64,000 bases of DNA from Cyanobacterium sp. T60_A2020_053. Lineage in GTDB: Bacteria > Cyanobacteriota > Cyanobacteriia > Cyanobacteriales > Cyanobacteriaceae. The stretch's first letter is position 1, and each line of letters starts with the position of its first letter. Location: contig JACYMF010000058.1 of NCBI GenBank assembly GCA_015272165.1, positions 57,289 to 121,288 on the forward strand, in the 5' to 3' direction. Below, piece after piece: positions 38,291-47,781 of this stretch. Below the pieces are notes generated by a model, which ran no database searches, was not told where the DNA came from, and worked only from the letters and a program-made list of their open reading frames with translations. The position numbers were made by a program, and so were the translations under genes.

Positions 38291-38520
38291 TGCTGAAAAA
38301 GTCTTTCGATGAGGATAGGTATCAGGCATCAGGTGTCAGGTTAAAGAATGAAAAATAAAGGTTTTGAAGCGTTATATTTTTAACGAAAACACAAGTGTAT
38401 TGTGAATAATTAGATTTGAAATGCTCAGTTTTTAAGTCAAAATTGCCAAAAATGCGCACTTTTTTGTAAATATAGTGTCTCTAAACCTTTGATTTTAATA
38501 GCTTTCTGATTTATTCAGCA
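38291..38520. mobile_element. TGCTGAAAAA element (family F), degenerate
   Basis: It begins TGCTGAAAAAGTCTTTCGAT and ends ATTTATTCAGCA, which are imperfect terminal inverted repeats. No coding capacity and no clear target duplication. Related ends occur at 13390, 15760, 40583-40808 and 60368. Confidence 0.6.
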
Positions 38521-38667
38521 GACCCTAAGTACAATAGAATCTTAAAAAAGTTCCAAAAATAGCCTTTTTTCTCTAAAAATACTGTATTTTTCCATCCCAA
38601 TCAAAAATTCTAAATTCTAAATTCTAAATTCTACATTCCCTTCACGACACCACCTTCTTGTCAACTC
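38521..38667. repeat. Inverted partner of the 40583-40670 repeat
   Basis: AAAAATACTGTATTTTTCCATCC, TTCTAAATTCTAAATTCTAC and CCCTTCACGACACC are the reverse complement of 40587-40660. This is a fragment of the same element family with TTCTAAA heptamer repeats. Confidence 0.7.
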
Positions 38668-39687
38668 TTATTTAAGTGGTTGCCACCAGTCTTTATGGTC
38701 TAAATACCACTGCAAAGTAATTTTTAAGCCTGTTTCCAGAGTATATTGGGGTTGCCATGCTAATTCTCTGGTTATTTTACTATTATCGATGGCATAACGG
38801 CGATCATGACCAGCTCTATCTGTTACGAAGGTGATTAATTTACTACTGGGTTTAACGGGTAAATCAGGAGCGATTTCGTCCATAATTGAGCAAATTAATT
38901 TTACTAAATCAATGTTTTTAATTTCATTATGACCACCAATATTATAAGTTTCGCCTATTTTTCCCTTATTAATGACAGCTTCCAGCGCCCGACAATGGTC
39001 CAAAACGAATAACCAATCTCGCACATTTTGCCCATCACCATAGATAGGTAGAGGTTTCCCTAAAAGAATATTGGTACAAATGAGGGGAATCAGTTTTTCA
39101 GGATAGTGAAAAAAACCGTAATTATTAGAGCAATTAGTAATTAAAGTGGGTAAATTGTAGGTGTAATAATATGCTCTGACGAGGTGATCACTACCGGCTT
39201 TTGAGGCGGAATAAGGACTATTGGGAGCGTAGGCAGTGGTTTCTGTAAAAGGAGGATCATTTTCCCTTAAACTACCGTAAACCTCATCGGTGGAGACATG
39301 AAGAAAACGATAATGGGATGGTTGATTTTGGGCTAACCAATGATGGCGGAAACTTTCTAAGAGGGTAAATGTACCCATAACATTGGTATTGATGAAGTCG
39401 GCAGGACTTAAAATTGAGCGATCCACATGGGATTCAGCCGCAAAATGGGCAATATGAGTAATGGCTTCTTCCCGAAGAATTTTATCTACTAACGGGCGCT
39501 GACAGATATTACCCTGTACAAAACAAAAATTTTCTTGATTTATCACTCCTTTGAGGTTGGCTAAATTTCCAGCGTAGGTTAGCGCGTCTAGCACTACAAT
39601 ACGATCTTCAGGAAAGTTTTGCGCCCAGTAATTGACGAAATTAGAGCCAATAAAACCAGCGCCCCCCGTAATCAGAATATTCCTCAT
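38668..39687 (-). CDS. rfbB: dTDP-glucose 4,6-dehydratase
   Basis: 339 residues from ATG 39687 (MRNILITGGAGFIGSNFVNYW); the upstream open extension is not supported. It has the NAD-binding TGGAGFIGSN, the Asp-Glu of STDEVYGSL and the catalytic Tyr-Lys in YSASKAGSDHLVRAYYYTY, followed by NCSNNYGFFHYPEKLIPL. It converts dTDP-glucose to dTDP-4-keto-6-deoxyglucose for dTDP-rhamnose and other envelope sugars. No rfbA, C or D neighbours are present, so it is isolated in this window. Confidence 0.95.
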   Translation of the reverse strand: MRNILITGGAGFIGSNFVNYWAQNFPEDRIVVLDALTYAGNLANLKGVINQENFCFVQGNICQRPLVDKILREEAITHIAHFAAESHVDRSILSPADFINTNVMGTFTLLESFRHHWLAQNQPSHYRFLHVSTDEVYGSLRENDPPFTETTAYAPNSPYSASKAGSDHLVRAYYYTYNLPTLITNCSNNYGFFHYPEKLIPLICTNILLGKPLPIYGDGQNVRDWLFVLDHCRALEAVINKGKIGETYNIGGHNEIKNIDLVKLICSIMDEIAPDLPVKPSSKLITFVTDRAGHDRRYAIDNSKITRELAWQPQYTLETGLKITLQWYLDHKDWWQPLK

Positions 39688-39688
39688 T

Positions 39689-39901
39689 TTAATATACTTG
39701 CCACCAACCGAAAGCTGGACCAAAAAACCGCACAATTAACCAAGTGATAAATAGTGCGACTATGCCAATCCAAGCCCCTCTCGTGGTTAATTGATAAGCC
39801 TCAGAGGCTTGAGTTTTGGTCAGAGGTAGCCAAGAGATAAATCTTTCTTCTTTGCCGTATTCTTCCCCTAATTGTGCTTTTCTACGTTTTGATTCTCCCA
39901 T
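39689..39901 (-). CDS. DUF2839 small membrane protein
   Basis: A 70-residue cyanobacterial protein: MGESKRRKAQLGEEYGK at the N-terminus, then WLPLTKTQASEAYQLTTRGAW and one membrane helix (about 42-62) ending VRFFGPAFGWWQVY. The family is cyanobacterial and of unknown function. It ends 1 bp before the rfbB start, so the two could be cotranscribed. Confidence 0.85.
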   Translation of the reverse strand: MGESKRRKAQLGEEYGKEERFISWLPLTKTQASEAYQLTTRGAWIGIVALFITWLIVRFFGPAFGWWQVY

Positions 39902-39954
39902 TTTCTTTTTAATATTACTAAATTCAATTGTATTTTACCTTAGTTCAAGCTATC

Positions 39955-40074
39955 TTACAGCAGTTTTCATTTCCTTAAACCACACTTTGGATTATTACAA
40001 ATATTATCTTTGCGTCTTTGCGCATCGAGGCGAGACACAAAAAACGTGGTTTATTCATTTGAAATGCGCTGTAA
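39955..40074. mobile_element. 120-bp MITE-like element (family E) with ~30-bp inverted repeats
   Basis: The left end TTACAGCAGTTTTCATTTCC-TTAAACCAC and the reverse of the right end TTACAGCGCATTTCAAATGA-ATAAACCAC are imperfect inverted repeats. The centre is CTTTGCGTCTTTGCGCATCG. A half copy of the right end is at 52605-52655. Confidence 0.75.
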
Positions 40075-40110
40075 AATTTACCTTTGCCCTTTGCCTTTTT
40101 GACACCTTCG

Positions 40111-40500
40111 TTAAAGTAAATTTTCTAATTGACGGCGAATACGTTCCAATTCAAATGCCGACATATCTGCTGGTGATGATTCACTGGTGAGGGGCGCTTG
40201 TGGTTTCCCATTTATATCCCAGTCCGTTTGTTCTACATTATGTTCAGGTGGAACTTCTAACATCCCCTCGCTAACATACTTAGTATGATAACTTGCCGTT
40301 TGACAAAACTCTTCTATTTCTTCCCTATCAATACTTTCCACCGAAGGCACTGGAAAATCTTGGGCTTCTAAAAGTAATGCGTAACGAGTGGCATCATCTT
40401 CTGATTCAAACATTAACACAAAATCTTGATCCTTCATTTGTAGGGTATGGATTCCCTCATTGTCAGTCCCTGCATTATACAACAGCACATAAACACGCAT
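40111..40500 (-). CDS. DUF3110 domain protein
   Basis: A 129-residue protein with the conserved N-terminal DUF3110 domain (MRVYVLLYNAGTDNEGIHTL, VLMFESEDDATRYALLLEAQ, FPVPSVESIDREEIEEFC) and a disordered acidic C-terminal part. It is found in cyanobacteria and plastids. Function is unknown. Confidence 0.85.
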   Translation of the reverse strand: MRVYVLLYNAGTDNEGIHTLQMKDQDFVLMFESEDDATRYALLLEAQDFPVPSVESIDREEIEEFCQTASYHTKYVSEGMLEVPPEHNVEQTDWDINGKPQAPLTSESSPADMSAFELERIRRQLENLL

Positions 40501-40582
40501 TTTTTGACTCTCACAATTTATAGTTAAAATCAGTTTTATTGTACTAAAAAATAACCCCTGCAGTGAATAAATAATTAGGCTT

Positions 40583-40808
40583 TGCTGAAAAGTGTTGTCG
40601 TGAAGGGAATGTAGAATGTAGAATGTAGAATTTAGAATTTTTGATTGGAATGGAAAAATACTGTATTTCCTTCTTTTCCATCAAAAATTATTGATACAAA
40701 TGAGCCATTTATGAAAAATAACTATTTGGCTTAACTCTTTTATCTATAAGCATTTCACCGCGACACCCGAAACCTGACACCTCCCCTCACCAAAATACTT
40801 TTTCAGCA
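40583..40808. mobile_element. TGCTGAAAA element (family F)
   Basis: It starts TGCTGAAAAGTGTTGTCGTG and ends CTTTTTCAGCA, forming terminal inverted repeats. It contains AGAATGT/AGAATTT heptamers and ACCTGACACCTCCCC phrases. It lies between DUF3110 and the ClC gene. Confidence 0.65.
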
Positions 40809-40819
40809 CCACCTAACTA

Positions 40820-43468
40820 TTAAGATGGCAAACGAATTAAAATCACTGTGGTATCAAGATGAGAAGCGATAGCATCAGGAATATTACCATGAAAAGCCTG
40901 TTGTAAAAGAGTTTCTCTCGAAGCGCCCATCACCACTAATTCAGCATTCTGATTTTTTGCTACCCATTCAATACCATTCACCACCGAATCAAAACTTACA
41001 GAAAGAAGTTTTACCACCGTATCCACTTCGCACTGTAACTGTTGCACTCCCAACTGTAAATCAGTCAAGTCAATATCTTTGCAATCAGGATGATATACCT
41101 TTGTTAACCACACAGGAGGCAAATTACCACGATGATAGAGATTGAGAAAAGCCGGTAATAATTTTAACCCCTCCCTCGCATTAGGACCTCCAGCCATTGG
41201 TACTAAACAACTACCCCTGGCTATTAAATTATGAGGATAAGTAGATTTTTTGCCAAGTTTTACTAAAATTAATTCACAAGGTGCTTGAGTAATCAAATTA
41301 TCCACTAAATGAGAAAAAATAAACTCTTGAGAAGCGGAATTTTTTCCCCAACCCATCATTAAAATACTAATTTTTTTTCGCTTAATAACATCTAATAAAA
41401 ATCCAGTACGATGATGACTAATAACTATTTTAGTATGAGTTTGCACATTAGAGTTAGTTCCCATTTTTTCTAAACTCATCATCATATTCCGAGCGGTTTT
41501 TGTTTCCACATAAGTATTATGGGGTGCTAAATGTTTAGCAATCTTAATAACTTTAATAAATTCAATTTCATAATCATAATGTAAGGCAATAGCAATGGCA
41601 ATTTTTGCTAAACTTTGGTAATCATCTTCTAAAGAAACCGGCACTAAAATTGTTCCCTTGCCCGTACTAGGAGAACGACTTTGATATACTGTATAAAAAA
41701 CTTGAGGCTTAATGGCTATATCAGCCTTTAACTCATCCACCTCTACTCTAATAATATCAGTACGAGTAATAATCCCCACCAAGCGCCCTTCCTCTGTCAC
41801 AGGCAACCTTGATAATTGATAACGATTAAGAAAATATAAAACATTACTTAAAGAAGTATTTTCCGCTACGGTAATGGGATTAGTCGTCATAATTTCCCTC
41901 GTCAACAGAGAAGAGGAAGGATTACAAACCGTTGCTAAATCTGACTGTGTCACAATTCCCACCACTCGATTATCTTGCACCACTGGAAAACCTCGATGGG
42001 AAGATAAAGACATCAACTCTAATAACTCCACCACTGGTAAATCAGGAGAAACACTTTCTACTTGAGTTTGCATTACTCCAGAAGCCGTTAATTGTTCTAA
42101 AAAACCTTTTGACTGGGCAGGATTGGTATTATATTCATCCGTATCAAAACCCATATTTTGCAATAATAGCTGATCCATCGAGCCTTTTTGGATGGTTTCC
42201 GCACTAATATAAGCCACCGCACAAGTAATCATTAACGGTAAAACCAAATTAAAATTAGCATTTAACTCAAAAATCATGACAATAGCAGTAACAGGCACTC
42301 GTACTACACCCGTAAATACAGCGCCCATCCCTGCTAAAGCAAAAGTAGTGCTCGCATCAATGCCCGTAAAATATTGTGCCATATCCCCCACCAAATAACC
42401 GAGGGAAGACCCCATAATTAAAGCTGGAGCGAATAATCCCCCCGGCGCCCTTGTCCCTGCCATGATAATGGTTAAACTAAAATGAGCTACTAAAGCTAAA
42501 GCTGTTTGTTGCCAAGACAATTCCCCGCGCACCAAAAATTCCCTCAAACCAGCATTATCTCGAAAAAAAGGCGGTAATAAAGCGATAATTGTGCCACAAA
42601 ATAAAGCGGTTAAACCGATTTTCACCGCTAAAGGTAATTTGAGACTTTGATTAAAACGGACACTTTTTAAGACACCACGATTAAACAGCGCCCCTAACAC
42701 CCCCCCTAAAATACCGAGAATTAAATACAAGGGAATATCAGAGGGGGAAAATTGTAGATTTTCCAACGCCAACAAACTAGAAGGTAAACGTAAATCTGGA
42801 GACTGTAAAATTAAAGACACCACAGCGCCCGTAAAAGAAGCCACAATAGCGGTTTCAAGGGTAAGATTAGAAACATCCCGCATCAACTCTTCCACCACGA
42901 ATAACACCCCTGCAATGGGGGTATTAAATCCAGCTGCCAATCCAGCCGCCGCCCCTGCGGCAATCATTTGCCTTCTATGCTCAGGAGATGTGGGTACATA
43001 ACGGGTTAATTCAGCGGCCAAAGCCGCACCAATATGCACAGTGGGGCTTCTTCTTCCTAGGGTTAGTCCAGCCCCTAACATTAGAATTGTGCCAATAATC
43101 TTGACAACGGCGACTTTTAATGATAAAGGAATCGGATGACGTGCCAAGGAGGCTTTAACTTGGGGAATGCCACCACCGCCGGAAGTAGGGGAAACATATT
43201 CCAAGAGTAAACCCGTGATGATACCGAAACCTAAGCCGAATAATGGTAAAACGAGGAGGGCGCCCCATTGATTAGCTAAACTAACACGAATACCCCCTAA
43301 CCAACCGACGCCCTGTTTGAGGAGTAAAGCGGAGGAAGCAGAGAAGACTCCAATCAAAGCGGCTTCCACCAAAGCGTAACGAGTTGAAATGGAATTTTGC
43401 CCAAAATGGCGAGATTTAAGCCAAGTTACTGATTTTTGCCAAATTTCGAGCGCTTTATAGGTTTCCAC
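40820..43468 (-). CDS. ClC-type chloride channel with CBS pair and universal-stress domain
   Basis: An 882-residue protein. Residues about 25-430 are a ClC membrane domain with roughly ten helices. CBS domains 1 and 2 span about 465-575 (VMQTQVESVSPDLPVVELLE and IMTTNPITVAENTSLSNVL). A C-terminal UspA-like region spans about 600-880 and ends with ELVVMGASRETLL. In the anion pathway, the selectivity loop is GGGGIPQVKA, and the gating segment reads GRRSPTVHIGAAL where exchangers have G(K/R)EGP. The gating glutamate is thus replaced. This predicts channel-like rather than H+-coupled transport. It may sense nucleotides via CBS. It is monocistronic. Confidence 0.9.
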   Translation of the reverse strand: METYKALEIWQKSVTWLKSRHFGQNSISTRYALVEAALIGVFSASSALLLKQGVGWLGGIRVSLANQWGALLVLPLFGLGFGIITGLLLEYVSPTSGGGGIPQVKASLARHPIPLSLKVAVVKIIGTILMLGAGLTLGRRSPTVHIGAALAAELTRYVPTSPEHRRQMIAAGAAAGLAAGFNTPIAGVLFVVEELMRDVSNLTLETAIVASFTGAVVSLILQSPDLRLPSSLLALENLQFSPSDIPLYLILGILGGVLGALFNRGVLKSVRFNQSLKLPLAVKIGLTALFCGTIIALLPPFFRDNAGLREFLVRGELSWQQTALALVAHFSLTIIMAGTRAPGGLFAPALIMGSSLGYLVGDMAQYFTGIDASTTFALAGMGAVFTGVVRVPVTAIVMIFELNANFNLVLPLMITCAVAYISAETIQKGSMDQLLLQNMGFDTDEYNTNPAQSKGFLEQLTASGVMQTQVESVSPDLPVVELLELMSLSSHRGFPVVQDNRVVGIVTQSDLATVCNPSSSLLTREIMTTNPITVAENTSLSNVLYFLNRYQLSRLPVTEEGRLVGIITRTDIIRVEVDELKADIAIKPQVFYTVYQSRSPSTGKGTILVPVSLEDDYQSLAKIAIAIALHYDYEIEFIKVIKIAKHLAPHNTYVETKTARNMMMSLEKMGTNSNVQTHTKIVISHHRTGFLLDVIKRKKISILMMGWGKNSASQEFIFSHLVDNLITQAPCELILVKLGKKSTYPHNLIARGSCLVPMAGGPNAREGLKLLPAFLNLYHRGNLPPVWLTKVYHPDCKDIDLTDLQLGVQQLQCEVDTVVKLLSVSFDSVVNGIEWVAKNQNAELVVMGASRETLLQQAFHGNIPDAIASHLDTTVILIRLPS

Positions 43469-43540
43469 TGTTACATCTATTAGATATTATGGTGTTGGGG
43501 TGTTACAAAAGAAAGGGACAAAGGCAGATAGGGCGAAAAT

Positions 43541-43570
43541 TCATAATTCATAATTCATAATTCATTAATT
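43541..43570. repeat. AATTCAT heptamer array touching the lpxB start
   Basis: Four copies of the TAATTCA heptamer end immediately before the lpxB ATG (43571), so the repeat forms its translation-initiation region. Confidence 0.8.
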
Positions 43571-44746
43571 ATGCACATTTTTATTAGTACGGGGGAAGTA
43601 TCAGGGGATTTACAAGGTGGTATGCTCGTAGAATCTCTCTATAGTCAAAGTAAAAGTCAAGGTTTAACTCTGAGGATAAGTGCGCTAGGGGGAGAAAAAA
43701 TGGCACGGGGAGGGGCGCTTTTAATCGGCGATACCACCGCTATCGGCTCAGTAGGTTTACTAGAATCGATACCTTTTATTATACCTACATGGCAAGTACA
43801 ACAGAAAGCCAAACAATTTTTAAAAAATGATCCTCCTGATGCGGTAGTTTTAATTGACTATTTAGGACCAAATCTGGGTATAGCCACCTTCATGAAGCAG
43901 AATTTTCCTCATATTCCCGTTATTTGGTATATTGCACCTCAGTATTGGGTTTGGACACCCATTGAACAAAATGTTAAACAATTAGTTAGTGTTACCGATC
44001 AAGTATTGGCTATTTTTCCAGCAGAAGCAAAATTTTATCAAAGTAAGGGCGTAAATAGCACTTATGTAGGGCATCCCCTTATTCCACGCATGAAAAAAGC
44101 ACCCTCCACCGCTACAGCTAAAGCTAAATTAGGTATCACCGCAGACGATAAACATTATAACATCGGTTTACTTCCGGCTTCTCGTCAACAAGAATTAAAA
44201 TATCTTTTCCCCGTAATGCTAGAATCGGCAGTAAAAATAAAAGAAAAAGTCCCTAATGCTCGTTTTTATTTACCGATTTCTCTCCCTAAATATAAAAATT
44301 TAATCCAAGAAATGATCAAATCTTATGGTATCGAAATTAATCTTTTTGAAGGGGATACCCTTGATTTATTTCCTATTTTAGATTTAGCTATTACTAAATC
44401 AGGCACAGTTAATTTAGAATTAGGACTATTAAAAATTCCTCAAGTGGTAATCTATAAAGTACAACCTTTCACTATTTGGGTAGGTAGAAAATTTTTTAAT
44501 TTCTCAGCGCCCTTCATCTCTCCTGTTAATTTAATTTTAGAAGAAGAAATTGTGCCAGAGTTACTACAAGAAAAAGCTAATGTTGAGAATATTGTTAGAG
44601 AATCATTAGATTTTTTACTTAATGAAAAAAGACAACTAAAAATGGCTCAAAAATATCAAGAAATGCAAGAAGTTTTAGATCAAGGTATTACTTCCGGTAG
44701 CGAAAAAGCAGGGGAAGAAATTTTTAAAATACTAATGAAAAATTGA
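43571..44746 (+). CDS. lpxB: Lipid-A-disaccharide synthase
   Basis: A 391-residue GT19 enzyme joining UDP-2,3-diacylglucosamine and lipid X to form the lipid A disaccharide at the inner membrane. It has the N-terminal ISTGEVSGDLQGGMLVESLY, ALGGEKMARGGA, VVLIDYLGPNLGIA, WYIAPQYWVW and the C-terminal LPASRQQELKYLFPVM and AITKSGTVNLELGL motifs. There is no good Shine-Dalgarno, only the AATTCAT repeat. lpxA/C/D are not near. Confidence 0.93.
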   Translation: MHIFISTGEVSGDLQGGMLVESLYSQSKSQGLTLRISALGGEKMARGGALLIGDTTAIGSVGLLESIPFIIPTWQVQQKAKQFLKNDPPDAVVLIDYLGPNLGIATFMKQNFPHIPVIWYIAPQYWVWTPIEQNVKQLVSVTDQVLAIFPAEAKFYQSKGVNSTYVGHPLIPRMKKAPSTATAKAKLGITADDKHYNIGLLPASRQQELKYLFPVMLESAVKIKEKVPNARFYLPISLPKYKNLIQEMIKSYGIEINLFEGDTLDLFPILDLAITKSGTVNLELGLLKIPQVVIYKVQPFTIWVGRKFFNFSAPFISPVNLILEEEIVPELLQEKANVENIVRESLDFLLNEKRQLKMAQKYQEMQEVLDQGITSGSEKAGEEIFKILMKN

Positions 44747-44762
44747 CAATTGATAATGGGCA

Positions 44763-44924
44763 ATCAGGTGTTAGATATTAGGTGAAAAAATTGACAAAAA
44801 ACATATCTTAATTGATTTTTTCAGTTCAATTTTTGGCTCGAATTATATCATCATCTAAAAATTACACCTGAAACCTCCAACCTGAAGCCTATCCTTATTA
44901 GGCATTCCTGCATCGAACTGAGGC
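44763..44924. mobile_element. Family C MITE, left end missing
   Basis: Same sequence as 45440-45605, with the right terminus CATCGAACTGAGG. The left ~40 bp with ACCTGAGTTC is absent. Confidence 0.72.
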
Positions 44925-44961
44925 TATATAATCAAAGTAACGAATTATGGGAAAAATATTT

Positions 44962-45402
44962 ATGTTGAAAAAATTGGCGATTATTGTCATGGTGAGCATT
45001 TTCTGTTTATTGGGAAGTATCATAACAGCGCCCTCCGCCGAAGCCTTGATTCAAATAAAAATTGTGGATGTGGATTATAAAGATTGTCCTGCTGGAGTGG
45101 GTGAAGGAAGCGTCACCAGTGGCGGTAGCGCCCTTCCAGCTACTTGTTACCTCGTCACAGGCAAAACCAATAACACTTCAGGTAAAACCCTTTATGATGC
45201 CGATGTTTTTGGTCGGATTTATGATGCTAATAATGAACCAGCCCTACAAAATCGCACTCGGTTAGGGGCGCTGAAAGAAGTAGAACCGGGTTTACATGAA
45301 TTTGAGTTAAGAATTAGTGTGCCATCTAATCAACCTACTCCCTTGAAACTCAAGCAATTTAAAGCCACAGGTTTTTCTAGCACTGTTTATCCCTCATTTT
45401 AA
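44962..45402 (+). CDS. Secreted small protein, unknown function
   Basis: 146 residues from ATG 44962 (MLKKLAIIVMVSIFCLLGSI, a Sec signal peptide ending near PSAEA); an ATG five codons upstream is also open. The mature part is beta-rich: IQIKIVDVDYKDCPAGVGEG and CYLVTGKTNNTSGKTLYDADVFGRIYD. It has two Cys, possibly a disulfide, and a C-terminal LKLKQFKATGFSSTV. The domain resembles extracellular beta-sandwich modules (FxLyD-like) but I do not recognise a named family. It probably occurs only in cyanobacteria. Confidence 0.75.
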   Translation: MLKKLAIIVMVSIFCLLGSIITAPSAEALIQIKIVDVDYKDCPAGVGEGSVTSGGSALPATCYLVTGKTNNTSGKTLYDADVFGRIYDANNEPALQNRTRLGALKEVEPGLHEFELRISVPSNQPTPLKLKQFKATGFSSTVYPSF

Positions 45403-45412
45403 TACCATTAAA

Positions 45413-45605
45413 ACCTGAGTTCGAGATAAAATTTTCGGTGCTGTAAAGGTGTCAGGTATCAGGTGTTAGGTATTAGGGGAAAGAATTGACAAAAAATATA
45501 TCTTAATTGATTTTTTCGGTTCAATTTTTTGCTCGAATCATATCATCGTCTGAAAATTACACCTGAAACCTGCCCTTATCAGGCATTCTTGCATCGAACT
45601 GAGGT
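45413..45605. mobile_element. Family C MITE, complete (193 bp)
   Basis: Termini ACCTGAGTTCGAG and (reverse) ACCTCAGTTCGATG. It is flanked by ATTAAA on both sides, consistent with a 6-7 bp target duplication. It lies directly downstream of the small secreted protein gene. Confidence 0.82.
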
Positions 45606-45615
45606 ATTAAAAAAC

Positions 45616-45872
45616 AAAAAGCCCCTCTCCTATGGGAGCAGGGCGTTTTCATTCTCAAAAATGTTAGTTTCTCAAACTAGCCAATAATCTGAAATTCAGA
45701 GGTTTTTAACTACTAATAAATCAATTAATAGTAAAAAATCCTCCTGTCTCCCTGAATCTCCCCCCTTTTTAAGGGGGGTTGGGGGGGATCATCCTTATAT
45801 TGTCTTCTTGTCAAAAACAAATCAATTTTGATCCTGACTTTGAAAATCCCCTGCGGTTGGGAGAGGGGTTGG
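45616..45872 (-). terminator. ftsH terminator hairpin split by a MITE
   Basis: On the plus strand the left arm GCCCCTCTCCTATGGGAG (45621-45638) and the right flank GGGAGAGGGG (45859-45868) surround the element 45639-45853. Without it the minus strand would read CCCCTCTCCCATAGGAGAGG-GGCTTTTTGTTTTTT, a strong terminator 30 bp after ftsH. With the insert the arms are ~220 bp apart. A shorter GGGAG-TAT-stem next to the T-tract may still function. Confidence 0.72.
45639..45853. mobile_element. Family A MITE, second copy (215 bp)
   Basis: CAGGGCGTTTTC at one end and GGGGATTTTCAAAG (reverse: CAGGGGATTTTC) at the other. The body is the reverse complement of 22510-22684. About 40 bp of a CCCCCTTTTTAAGGGGGG hairpin repeat is nested inside (about 45758-45800). 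The flanks are similar but not identical (7 of 10), a decayed target duplication. Confidence 0.82.
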
Positions 45873-45894
45873 GGTGAGGGTAACACCTTCTAGC

Positions 45895-47781
45895 TTATAG
45901 CTGAGGCACAAACTGTTCCTTTTCAGGTACTTCCGTATATTCAGCTACAATCTGACGAAATTCATCACCATCAATGGTTTCTTTTTCAATCAAAAGATCA
46001 ACTAAACGATCAATGACTTCCCGATTATCTCGGATGATTTGACGTGCCATTTGATGACCATGTTCAGCAATCATGCGAATTTGAGCATCAATGCGAGAAG
46101 CACTTTCCTCAGAATATTCCGCTCGGTTCATAAAACCACCGCCTAAAAATACTTCTCCCCCTTGCCCTTCCAAAGAAAGAAGCCCCATATCACTCATGCC
46201 AAAACGAGTTACCATTTGACGTGCCATGCCCGTCACTTGCTGTAAGTCACCCCCAGCGCCCGTGGTCACTTCATCATCGCCAAAGATTTCTTCTTCAGCC
46301 GCACGACCACCCATAGCACCGGCGATGCGCGCCATTAATTGAGCTTTGGTAGTCAAACCCTGTTCTTCATTAGGAGTAAACCAAGTTAAACCTTGAGCTT
46401 GTCCTCTGGGGATAAGAGTAACTTTTTGCACAGGATCATGATCTTTTAATAAAGTACCCACAATAGCATGACCGACTTCGTGATAAGCAATTAAACGCTT
46501 ACTTTTGCTATCTACTAAAGGAGTGCCTTCCATACCAGCGATAACACGATCTACCGCCGCATCGATTTCACTCATGGTAATTTCCGACTTGCGACGACGA
46601 GCGGTTAAAATGGCTGCTTCATTGAGTAAATTAGCTAAATCAGCACCACTGAAACCGGGAGTGCGCCGGGCAATGGTTTCGATAGATACTTCGGGCGCTA
46701 ACTTTTTATTGCGCGCGTGAACATCTAAAACCCCTAATCTGCCCTTGAAATCAGGGGGATCAACCATCACTTGACGGTCAAAACGACCCGGACGCATTAA
46801 AGCAGAATCTAATACATCCGCGCGGTTAGTAGCAGCAATGACGATAATACCAGTATTGCCTTCAAAACCATCCATTTCCGTGAGTAATTGGTTTAAAGTC
46901 TGCTCTCTTTCATCGTTACCGCCACCGATACCAGCGCCCCTCTGACGACCAACAGCGTCAATCTCATCAATAAAGATCAAACAAGGCGCATTTTCTTTGG
47001 CTTTTTTGAACAAATCACGCACCCGTGAAGCGCCCACACCCACAAACATTTCTACAAATTCTGAACCAGAAATACTAAAGAAAGGTACACCAGCTTCCCC
47101 AGCGATAGCTTTAGCTAGTAAAGTTTTACCAGTTCCGGGAGGTCCTACCAATAAGACACCCTTGGGGATACGGGCGCCCACCGCCGTGAATTTTTCAGGC
47201 TGTTTGAGGAAAGTTACCACTTCTTGTAATTCCTCTTTGGCTTCATCAATACCAGCAACATCATCAAATTTAACACCAGTTTTAGCATCCATTTGAAAGC
47301 GCGCTTTTGATTTACCGAAATTCATCGCTTGTCCAGGTCCGCCCGGCATATTGCTAGAACGGCGGAAAAGGAAAAATAAAGAAGCAATTAACAACACAGG
47401 GAAAACTAAATTACCCAAAATGCCCCATACTGCCCCTTCATTACGCATGGGGTGAGTATCGAAACTAATACCAGACTCTCTTAATTTGGTGATTAATTCG
47501 GGGGAAGTGCCGGGTAAATCAACTCTTAAACGTTGTACTTGACGTAATTCGGGATCGATAGCTTCCACAATAGCGGTACGCCCTCCCTCATAGAGATCAA
47601 CGCTACTAACTCGACCCTTATCGATATATTCCAAAAATCTGCCGTAGGTCATTCGGGTACTTGCGGTATTATTGGCTGTATCACTCATATTGGTGGTAGC
47701 AAAACTACCTTGCCACAAAAAGAACCCTACTATTAAGAAGGGAATCGCCCAGAGTAATATCGTGCGCCAGGGTGTTTTCAT
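45895..47781 (-). CDS. ftsH: ATP-dependent zinc metalloprotease FtsH
   Basis: A 628-residue thylakoid/plasma-membrane AAA protease that degrades damaged membrane proteins, in cyanobacteria notably photodamaged D1. It has two membrane helices (about 8-28 and 120-140), Walker A GPPGTGKT, Walker B LIFIDEID, the second region of homology [19 protein letters not shown] and the zinc motif HEVGH. The length is typical of the FtsH2/FtsH3 class. The start [14 protein letters not shown] is preceded by AGAGGATTTAGAGAAA. Confidence 0.95.
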   Translation of the reverse strand: MKTPWRTILLWAIPFLIVGFFLWQGSFATTNMSDTANNTASTRMTYGRFLEYIDKGRVSSVDLYEGGRTAIVEAIDPELRQVQRLRVDLPGTSPELITKLRESGISFDTHPMRNEGAVWGILGNLVFPVLLIASLFFLFRRSSNMPGGPGQAMNFGKSKARFQMDAKTGVKFDDVAGIDEAKEELQEVVTFLKQPEKFTAVGARIPKGVLLVGPPGTGKTLLAKAIAGEAGVPFFSISGSEFVEMFVGVGASRVRDLFKKAKENAPCLIFIDEIDAVGRQRGAGIGGGNDEREQTLNQLLTEMDGFEGNTGIIVIAATNRADVLDSALMRPGRFDRQVMVDPPDFKGRLGVLDVHARNKKLAPEVSIETIARRTPGFSGADLANLLNEAAILTARRRKSEITMSEIDAAVDRVIAGMEGTPLVDSKSKRLIAYHEVGHAIVGTLLKDHDPVQKVTLIPRGQAQGLTWFTPNEEQGLTTKAQLMARIAGAMGGRAAEEEIFGDDEVTTGAGGDLQQVTGMARQMVTRFGMSDMGLLSLEGQGGEVFLGGGFMNRAEYSEESASRIDAQIRMIAEHGHQMARQIIRDNREVIDRLVDLLIEKETIDGDEFRQIVAEYTEVPEKEQFVPQL

